Notes under the pieces: model-generated
The model's database searches: none
The model's input: only the letters and a program-made list of their open reading frames with translations
What the model was told of the DNA's origin: nothing
NCBI GenBank assembly: GCA_964568805.1
Contig: CAZMRW010000039.1
Span: 1-36,034, forward strand
Direction: 5' to 3'
Length of the DNA stretch: 36,034 bases
Origin: CAZMRW01 sp964568805
GTDB lineage: Bacteria; Pseudomonadota; Gammaproteobacteria; Methylococcales; Methylomonadaceae
Translations under genes and position numbers: made by a program
Shown here: piece after piece, positions 30,486-36,034 of the stretch
Layout: the number at the start of each line of letters is the position of its first letter
How positions within the stretch are numbered: position 1 is the first letter of the stretch

Positions 30486-33400
30486 TGGCCGGTCTGATCC
30501 GCTTTGCGCTGAGCCAACGAATACTGATACTGCTGGCGGTAGCCTTGCTTGCGGGCAGCGGTTATCATGCCTTTACCCATATACCCATTGACGCCTTTCC
30601 CGAAATTTCACCGACACAGGTAAAGATCATCGTTAAAGCGCCCGGCATGACGCCCGAAGAGGTCGAGTCCAGAATTACAGGCCCCATAGAAGTCGAACTC
30701 CTGGGCGTACCGCATCAGGTCATGCTCCGTTCCATCGCCAAATACGCGCTAACCGATATTACCATCGATTTTACTGAAGGCACTGATATTTATTGGGCGC
30801 GCCAGCAAATTTCGGAACGTCTGAACGGCATCTGGGGCTCGCTGCCTGCAGGTATTGAAGGCGGCATCGCACCGATGACCACCCCTTTAGGGGAAATGTT
30901 CATGTTTTCAGTCGAAGGCGGTGACCTGACCCTGATGGAACGGCGCGATTTGCTCGATTGGGTGATACGGCCTGCGCTGAGGACCGTCGTCGGTGTCGCC
31001 GATGTCAACTCGCTGGGGGGCATGGTCAGAAGCTTCGAAGTGATCCCAGACAATACCCGCATGAGCGCGAGAAACATCAGTATCGATCAACTGGCCGCCG
31101 CCATCCAAAGCAATAACCGCAATGACGGCGCCGGACGCTTGACCGACGGCGAAGAAGCGCTCATCGTGCGCGCCGAAGGCCGCATTAAAACACTGGCGGA
31201 TGTCGGGGCCATCGTGGTTGATACCAAAAACGGCACGCCCATTACCGTGGGCGATGTTGCCGAGGTTAAAATCGGCGCGTTGACCCGCTACGGTGCGGTC
31301 AGCAAAAACGGCAACGGCGAGGCCGTTACCGGCCTGGTACTGAGTTTGCGCGGTGCCAACGCCAGACAAACCATAGCCGGCATCGAGGAAAAGCTGGCCG
31401 AAATCAGTCCCGGTTTTCCGCAAGGCGTCACCGTCGACGTTTTCTATAACCGCGGCAATCTGGTCGACAAAGCGGTCAATACCGTGTTGCATGCCTTAGT
31501 GGAAGCGATCGTTCTGGTCATTGTTTTGCTGATTTTGTTTCTGGGCAATTTAAGGGCTGCGTTAACGGTCGCCCTGGCCCTTCCGATGGCGGCTCTATTT
31601 ACCTTTATTCTGATGAACGCAATAGGCATGTCGGCCAATCTGATGAGCCTCGGCGGGCTTGCCATCGCCATCGGTATGCTGGTGGATGCCGCCGTGGTCG
31701 TCGTCGAAAACGTCATCACCCATCTGGCGCATACCGAAAAGGCTCAACGCCTGCCCAGACTGCACGTTATATACCGGGCCACGAGGGAAGTCGCCGCGCC
31801 GGTGACTTCCGGAATTTTGATCATTATTATCGTATTTCTGCCGCTGATGACCCTGCAGGGACTCGAAGGCAAACTGTTTACGCCGGTGGCGTTGACCATC
31901 GTCTTTGCGCTCAGCGGCTCCCTGGTCATGTCGCTCAGCGTAATTCCGGTACTGGCCTCTTATTTATTAAAGGAGGTTTCGCATGAAGAACCGTGGCTGC
32001 CAAGACAGTTGCTGAAACGCTATCAGCCCCTCTTGGCCTGGTGTATGGACAATTACAAAAAACTGTTCATCGCGGCCGGCGTTTTATTAGTGCTGACCTT
32101 GATCGTCTTTACCCGCATTGGCAGCACCTTTATGCCGACGATGGATGAAGGCGACATCATTGTCCAGTTGGAAAAACTGCCGTCGATTACCCTGGACCAA
32201 TCGGTCGCGCTGGATGGACAGGTGCAAAAAAACCTGCTCAAAAAAGTGCCTGAAATCACCGATATCGTTGCCCGCGTCGGCACCGACGAGTTGGGGCTGG
32301 ATCCGATGAGTCTGAATGATACCGACACCTTTTTGATTCTGAAACCGAAAGAGCAATGGCGGATGGACAGCAAGGAAGCGCTGATCGAAGAAATTCGCAA
32401 TGTCATGGCGGCAACGCCGGGAATCGCTTTCAAATTTACTCAACCGATTGAAATGCGGGTTTCCGAGATGTTGACCGGTACGCGCGGCGATGTCGCGGTC
32501 AAATTATTCGGGGCAGATCTCGCCGTCTTAACCGAAAAAGCGGCGCAAATAGCCTCCGTATTGAAAGCCATTCCCGGCTCCTCCGATGTTTTTACCAAAC
32601 AGAATGAGGGCATGCAGTTTTTACAATTAACGATCGACAGATCGGCGGCGGGGCGTTTGGGTCTGGATAGCGACAGCATAGAAACCATGCTGCGCGCTCA
32701 GATCGAAGGACTGAGACTGGGCATCGTCCAGGAAGGCATCAAACGCACGCCGCTCATCCTTCGCGGCAGCAGCAATACCGCCAATTTCGCCAATCTGCAA
32801 ATCACCTTGCCGAACGGCGGGCATGTACCGGTAACGGCCGTTGCCAAAATTGAAAAAGTGGAAGGCGTGGTATCGGTAGAACGGGAAAAGGGCCAGCGTT
32901 TTGTGGTCATCAGCAGCAATGTGCATGACCGGGATCTGGTCGGTTTTGTCGATGAAGCCCGGAAAAAAGTCGCCGAACAGGTCAAACTGCCGACCGGATA
33001 TACCGTCGAATTCGGCGGACAATTCGAGAATCAGCAACGCGCGGCGGCGACCCTGTCTCTGGTGATTCCGATCTCATTGGGTTTGATCTTTTTGCTGCTG
33101 TTCTCGACCTTCGGTTCCGTGCGTCAGGCGGTACTGGTGTTGTCGAACATCCCGCTGGCGATGATCGGCGGCGTTTTTGCGCTATGGCTTTCCGGCGAAT
33201 ACCTGTCGGTGCCCGCCTCGGTCGGATTTATCGCCCTGCTCGGCATTGCCGTGCTGAACGGCGTGGTGATGGTCAGTTATTTTAATCAGTTGCTGGCCAC
33301 CGGCATGGCGCTGGCCAATGTCGTTATCATCGGGTCGGCCCGACGCTTGCGGCCGGTACTGATGACCGCCAGCATCGCGGCATTCGGTCTGATTCCGCTG

Positions 33401-33547
33401 CTGTTTGCAACGGGCCCCGGCTCTGAGATTCAGCGCCCGCTAGCGATCGTGGTGATCGGTGGGCTGATATCATCAACCTTTTTAACGTTATTCCTGTTGC
33501 CGATCTTGTTTAAATTGTTCGGCCAGGCCAAGGTGGAGGAAGCATGA
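30485..33547 (+). CDS. czcA: Heavy-metal efflux RND pump (CzcA/CusA family)
   Basis: The 1020-residue pump is the proton-driven inner-membrane part of a tripartite exporter. It starts in the TAATG of czcB. MAGLIRFALSQRILILLAVALL is the first helix; PIDAFPEISPTQVKIIVKAPGMTPEEVE and DFTEGTDIYWARQQISERL are HME-RND hallmarks. Helix 4 has IAIGMLVDAAVVVVENV (Asp401), the AIAIG..VDAA form found in CusA-type pumps rather than the DFG..DGAV form of CzcA-type Zn/Co/Cd pumps. The second half repeats the layout: MPTMDEGDIIVQLE, EMRVSEMLTGTRGDVAVKLFG and GGQFENQQRAAATLSLVIPISLGLIFLLLF. Metal type is inferred: monovalent or an uncharacterised class is as likely as Zn/Co/Cd. Confidence 0.93.
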   Translation: MAGLIRFALSQRILILLAVALLAGSGYHAFTHIPIDAFPEISPTQVKIIVKAPGMTPEEVESRITGPIEVELLGVPHQVMLRSIAKYALTDITIDFTEGTDIYWARQQISERLNGIWGSLPAGIEGGIAPMTTPLGEMFMFSVEGGDLTLMERRDLLDWVIRPALRTVVGVADVNSLGGMVRSFEVIPDNTRMSARNISIDQLAAAIQSNNRNDGAGRLTDGEEALIVRAEGRIKTLADVGAIVVDTKNGTPITVGDVAEVKIGALTRYGAVSKNGNGEAVTGLVLSLRGANARQTIAGIEEKLAEISPGFPQGVTVDVFYNRGNLVDKAVNTVLHALVEAIVLVIVLLILFLGNLRAALTVALALPMAALFTFILMNAIGMSANLMSLGGLAIAIGMLVDAAVVVVENVITHLAHTEKAQRLPRLHVIYRATREVAAPVTSGILIIIIVFLPLMTLQGLEGKLFTPVALTIVFALSGSLVMSLSVIPVLASYLLKEVSHEEPWLPRQLLKRYQPLLAWCMDNYKKLFIAAGVLLVLTLIVFTRIGSTFMPTMDEGDIIVQLEKLPSITLDQSVALDGQVQKNLLKKVPEITDIVARVGTDELGLDPMSLNDTDTFLILKPKEQWRMDSKEALIEEIRNVMAATPGIAFKFTQPIEMRVSEMLTGTRGDVAVKLFGADLAVLTEKAAQIASVLKAIPGSSDVFTKQNEGMQFLQLTIDRSAAGRLGLDSDSIETMLRAQIEGLRLGIVQEGIKRTPLILRGSSNTANFANLQITLPNGGHVPVTAVAKIEKVEGVVSVEREKGQRFVVISSNVHDRDLVGFVDEARKKVAEQVKLPTGYTVEFGGQFENQQRAAATLSLVIPISLGLIFLLLFSTFGSVRQAVLVLSNIPLAMIGGVFALWLSGEYLSVPASVGFIALLGIAVLNGVVMVSYFNQLLATGMALANVVIIGSARRLRPVLMTASIAAFGLIPLLFATGPGSEIQRPLAIVVIGGLISSTFLTLFLLPILFKLFGQAKVEEA

Positions 33548-33849
33548 GTGGCAAACAATTTTTAGTTACTCTCAATGTCCCGACGAGCCTTGAAGAGGTC
33601 ATCGTCGATTGCCTGTTGACGTTCGAATCGGAATACGGCTTCAGCAGTTTCCCGGTTTACGCGCACGATCATCGCAATGAAGGCCTGTCGCTGGCCGAAC
33701 AGGTCTCGGGCCGCCAGAAACGGCTTCGTTTCCAGATGTATGTCGATGAACAGGCGTTATCGGCCTTATTGGCGCGGCTAAGACAGGAGTTTTCCGGCGC
33801 GGGAATCAGGTACTGGGTGCTGCCGGTAGTCGATAACGGATTAATTTGA
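33544..33849 (+). CDS. DUF3240-family protein of the metal RND operon
   Basis: The 101-residue protein overlaps the pump gene by four bases (ATGA), showing tight coupling. It has the ferredoxin-like pattern of PII-type small domains: QFLVTLNVPTSLEEVIVDCLLTF, SSFPVYAHDHRNEGLSLAEQVSGRQKRLRFQMYVDEQALSALLARL, and RYWVLPVVDNGLI at the end. DUF3240 proteins commonly follow CzcA-type pump genes; their role is unknown, with regulation or metal sensing proposed from position. The sequence SLAEQVSGRQKRLRF is the strongest family marker. It appears to close the operon. Confidence 0.88.
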   Translation: MSGKQFLVTLNVPTSLEEVIVDCLLTFESEYGFSSFPVYAHDHRNEGLSLAEQVSGRQKRLRFQMYVDEQALSALLARLRQEFSGAGIRYWVLPVVDNGLI

Positions 33850-33869
33850 TAGAGATTGCTATCAAAAAT
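33845..33869 (+). terminator. Hairpin at the end of the metal-efflux operon
   Basis: TTTGATAG (33845-33852) and CTATCAAA (33859-33866) make an 8-bp stem with a 6-base loop that includes the stop codon, then AAATT. The U-tract is poor, so termination here is uncertain. Confidence 0.4.
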
Positions 33870-33967
33870 TAAATCATATAGCATCCGGTCTAGCGAATTG
33901 CCGGTGCGGCATTTTACGCCTGTATTTAAAAATTGATAACCACCTAAAAAGGTATCCAGTCTACACA

Positions 33968-34609
33968 GTGTCAGTCCACCCGATTACATCACCCCTATTC
34001 AAGTACATGCGTCGCGATCACGCCTCCCGTCTTCTATCCGAAGGCATCCTCCGAGTGGGAACTTTGCACGAGTACCGAAATGTCGAAAAACATGGCGATC
34101 GTATTGGAGATGCGAGGGAGGGCTCAAAGGGCGCGGTGCTCACTGTCCCAAGACTTGAAGCTAGATTAAAAAAAGACTTACCCGAATTCATTCGTGACCG
34201 TATTAAGATCGGTCCTGGGAAGGTAACATTTATCAACTCATCTTTCCTCGTCACTGAGGAAAGCCCGGACTTCTATATCTATAGCACTACCAATATATAC
34301 GACAAAAACGCAATGCTAGAACTAGGTTACGACGCCTGCGTAAGGCTTGATGATCCAGTTAACTTTTTCCGAGCTCTAAGTCATACGCTTCGACATAAAG
34401 GGGCATATCAAGGTCTCTTTTCGTGCATCTACATGCCCCGTGATTTGCCTCCCGATAAGCAGCATGACATTCACCCGGCATTGATCAAGGATCCTACCTA
34501 TGAGATCCAACAGGAGCATCGGGCTATCTGGCGTCCAGTTTCGTTACATCCCAGACCGGTCATCGTTGCTTGCCGAAAGGCGCGAAACTACTGCTCTCGT
34601 GTGGCCTAA
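33968..34609 (+). CDS. DUF2971-like protein of unknown function
   Basis: The 213-residue frame starts with GTG (33968); the frame stays open upstream without a good start, and Met14 is an alternative. It has PLFKYMRRDHASRLLSEGILRVGTLHEYR at the start, like the 'lYKYl..e....L..g.l' opening of DUF2971 proteins, then FLVTEESPDFYIYSTTNIYD, an ARLDDPVNFFRALSHTL-like stretch and EIQQEHRAIWRP near the end. DUF2971 genes often lie in mobile or defence regions, but I am not sure of the match. The tail (ACRKARNYCSRVA) may be altered: the product ends in Cys-rich sequence right before a repeat nest. No clear ribosome-binding site. Confidence 0.55.
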   Translation: MSVHPITSPLFKYMRRDHASRLLSEGILRVGTLHEYRNVEKHGDRIGDAREGSKGAVLTVPRLEARLKKDLPEFIRDRIKIGPGKVTFINSSFLVTEESPDFYIYSTTNIYDKNAMLELGYDACVRLDDPVNFFRALSHTLRHKGAYQGLFSCIYMPRDLPPDKQHDIHPALIKDPTYEIQQEHRAIWRPVSLHPRPVIVACRKARNYCSRVA

Positions 34610-34676
34610 CTTTTCGCTTAGCAATTAGCCTCGATGCAGTGTAACGGAATCGAGGGCAATGGAAGGCTGAGCACCG

Positions 34677-34712
34677 TAGGGTGTGCTGACGTAAGGAAGC
34701 GCACCGATCGCG
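34677..34712. repeat. Half copy of the TAGGATG structured repeat
   Basis: TAGG is followed by GTGTGCT (34681-34687), which pairs with AGCGCAC (34698-34704) using one G-T pair, then by GATCGCG, where similarity to the full copies ends. It is the left half only. Confidence 0.6.
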
Positions 34713-34769
34713 TCATTTTTTATACATTGAAATAAATGTGCGCTATTGCGACGTTTGATTTAATCGGGT

Positions 34770-34990
34770 TCTCGCACCCGAAGGCGAGATACTTTCTTTT
34801 GCGTCGCCAAAAGAAAGTATCCAAAGAAAAAGCGACCCGGATGCCGCTTGTTTCCTCCGTTCCTCGTTTTCGCCGAGGGTTACCGGAAGGGGCTTCCTGC
34901 CCCTCCGGCAACGTGCGGCCTCCATGCCGCACCCCTGACGGGCTAATCCCGCCGAAAGCTCCGGTACTCGGCGCGGCATACGGGATTGGC
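34770..34990. repeat. Long multi-hairpin repeat with TACTTTCTTTTG arms
   Basis: ATACTTTCTTTTG (34789-34801) and CAAAAGAAAGTAT (34808-34820) are perfect 13-bp arms with a 6-base loop. GC-rich hairpins follow: CCGGAAGGGGC with GCCCCTCCGG (about 34883-34908), and GTGCGGC with GCCGCAC (about 34914-34932). I recall the AAAGAAAGTA palindrome as a dispersed repeat in many gammaproteobacteria. Confidence 0.6.
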
Positions 34991-35000
34991 CGCAGGACCA

Positions 35001-35066
35001 TAGGATGGACAGACGAAGGAAGCCCATCGATCGCGAACGATGGGCCCCGTTTCTCGTCACATCCTA
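35001..35066. repeat. Structured palindromic repeat, copy 2
   Basis: TAGGATG (35001-35007) and CATCCTA (35060-35066) form the ends, and GCCCATCG with CGATGGGC the inner stem, around GATCGCGAACGA. It shares the plan and fixed words of the copy at 2593-2675 but with different paired inner words (see findings). Confidence 0.75.
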
Positions 35067-35141
35067 TACTTGCTGCCATTCGGTCGATTTTTTTACTTCG
35101 TTAAGCGTTATATAAAATAATATTTAATCTCCAAAACAACA

Positions 35142-35507
35142 ATGAACAAAGCCATGAGTCAAAACAAGCAGACGGTGCAAAAGTATATGGGCGCATTCAC
35201 CAAATCTGATCACGCGGAAATCTTGTCGTGTCTGACGGATGACGTTGAATGGGTGCTGCCTGGCGCCTTTCACCTGACCGGAAAAGTCGCCTTCGACAAA
35301 GAGATCGAGAATGACGCTTTCGTAGGAAGCCCGACAATCAGAGTCACTCGCATGACTGAAGAGCACGACATCGTTGTAGCCGAGGGCGATGTGAGCTGCG
35401 CCAGGAGAGATGGCGGAATTCTGAACGCGGTCTTCTGCGATGTCTTCGAGATGCAGAACGGGAAGATAAGACGCCTGATCTCTTATTTGATGGAAGTCAA
35501 AGAGTAA
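35142..35507 (+). CDS. NTF2/SnoaL-like domain protein
   Basis: The 121-residue protein has the SnoaL-like cone fold pattern: KQTVQKYMGAFTKSDHAEILSCLTDDVEWVLPGAFHLTGKVAFDKEI over about 9-55, then RVTRMTEEHDIVVAEGDVSC and a last strand pair VFCDVFEMQNGKIRRLISYLMEV. The fold serves isomerases, dehydratases and ligand-binding proteins; catalytic residues (D30, W33, H41) are plausible but the substrate is unknown. Start alternatives are 35142 and the ATG at 35154, with weak ribosome-binding sites for both. It is 12 bases before the MAPEG gene and probably co-transcribed. Confidence 0.85.
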   Translation: MNKAMSQNKQTVQKYMGAFTKSDHAEILSCLTDDVEWVLPGAFHLTGKVAFDKEIENDAFVGSPTIRVTRMTEEHDIVVAEGDVSCARRDGGILNAVFCDVFEMQNGKIRRLISYLMEVKE

Positions 35508-35519
35508 AGAAAATATCTT

Positions 35520-35936
35520 ATGAACCAAGAAAGTATCCTGTTTCCTGTCTTTGCGTTAGCAGGGCTGACCTTCTTTGTCTCGCTTTGGATGGCCCGTCTT
35601 AGATTCATGGCCGTCAAACGAGGCGACCTTGACCGGCGCTACTACAAATTAAATCGCGGCTGGGAACTTCCTGATTATTTGGTTAAGGTAAGCCGAAACT
35701 TTGAGAACCTGCTCGAAATTCCTGTGCTGTTTTATGTTATCTCACTGATGATCTACCTGACGAAGCAAGCAGATTTCGCTCATGTATCATTGGCTTGGGT
35801 ATACGTCGGCACCCGTTTTGTCCATACCTATGTACATACCACCTACAACAATGTCCGCCACCGTATGATCCCGTTCATGCTGGGCGGTATTCTGCTTATC
35901 GCAATGTGGGTGCGTCTCTTCGTACAAATTATTTAA
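35520..35936 (+). CDS. MAPEG-family membrane protein
   Basis: The 138-residue protein has four predicted membrane helices (about 6-26, 64-82, 88-106 and 115-136). RNFENLLEIPVLFYVISLMIY is the MAPEG core segment, and TRFVHTYVHTTYNNVRHRM carries the Arg/His/Tyr/Asn positions that bind glutathione or lipid substrates in this family. Eukaryotic relatives are glutathione transferases and eicosanoid synthases; bacterial roles are mostly unknown. It comes 12 bases after the SnoaL-like gene, and nothing follows in the window except 98 AT-rich bases without a clear terminator. Confidence 0.87.
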   Translation: MNQESILFPVFALAGLTFFVSLWMARLRFMAVKRGDLDRRYYKLNRGWELPDYLVKVSRNFENLLEIPVLFYVISLMIYLTKQADFAHVSLAWVYVGTRFVHTYVHTTYNNVRHRMIPFMLGGILLIAMWVRLFVQII

Positions 35937-36034
35937 CCCGATCGCGCATTGTTTCCGGCTTACATGTTATATGAAACAGCTCTGTACATGACAAAAAAAA
36001 GAGGAAGTTGATATAGCTCGTTGAAATGTAATTA

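Larger units (their letters stand above)
34610..35141. other. Intergenic repeat nest
   Basis: This 532-base gap carries no credible gene. It contains a 7-bp hairpin (CCTCGAT, 34629-34635, with ATCGAGG, 34649-34655), a half copy of the TAGGATG repeat (34677-34712), a long structured repeat (about 34770-34990) and a full TAGGATG repeat (35001-35066). Open frames across it on both strands are by-products of GC-rich palindromes. Confidence 0.65.

Noticed and set aside
34720..35104. Frames of 105-122 codons on both strands in the repeat nest
   Set aside because: They consist of palindromic repeat sequence with no conserved protein features.
35932..35974. ATTTAAC and GTTATAT words after the MAPEG gene as a possible attC
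   Set aside because: The distance is only about 43 bases and there are no paired L''/L' arms between them.

Overview
The window looks like chromosome from a gammaproteobacterium, probably a Methylococcales-type methanotroph. That guess rests on the hemL-ffs-dnaX-ybaB-recR core cluster, the overall codon style, the sensor kinase/MxaD-like/DUF3280-like gene set typical of methylotrophs, and short palindromic repeats of a kind I recall from these genomes. No marker gene proves the taxon.

Layout. (1) 1-2586 is the tail of an integron-type cassette array: four cargo genes (a 5'-truncated Schlafen/AlbA_2-type protein, a membrane-anchored winged-helix-like protein, a VOC protein and an AHSA1/SRPBCC protein) separated by three sites with full attC architecture. 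The array ends in a structured repeat. (2) 2870-6081 holds a LuxR-type two-component system facing away from an MxaD-like SRPBCC protein and a secreted DUF3280-like protein, with a triple CGGGCAA half-site between them. (3) 6510-9241 holds a translationally coupled CmoA-like/membrane methyltransferase pair and an outer-membrane channel-like protein. (4) 9468-16504 (minus) is a tetR-oprM-hlyD-rbbA-yhhJ ABC efflux operon, GC-rich in its ABC part. It diverges from an EmrAB-type MFS pump (16591-19227) across a TetR operator-like region. (5) 19427-20258 is a tandem pair of small secreted helical paralogues. (6) 20434-26569 is housekeeping: rmuC and hemL (minus), then SRP RNA, dnaX, ybaB, recR and a HIT hydrolase (plus). 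(7) 26633-33849 has a GST-like gene, then a small secreted protein, CzcC, CzcB, CzcA/CusA and a DUF3240 protein in one heavy-metal RND operon. (8) 33968-36034 has a DUF2971-like gene, a nest of palindromic repeats, an NTF2/SnoaL-like gene and a MAPEG-family gene.

Three themes stand out. Export dominates: one TetR probably controls two pumps from one intergenic region, and a separate metal RND operon carries its usual small companion. Repeats have entered or abut several genes: they supply a stop codon (response regulator), an in-frame linker (RbbA) and apparently a signal-peptide core (CzcB). The most likely places for undescribed biology are the cassette cargo, the two-component/MxaD-like/DUF3280-like circuit with its half-sites, and the CmoA-like/ICMT-like gene pair. 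No tRNA, rRNA, CRISPR array, transposase or integrase was recognised.
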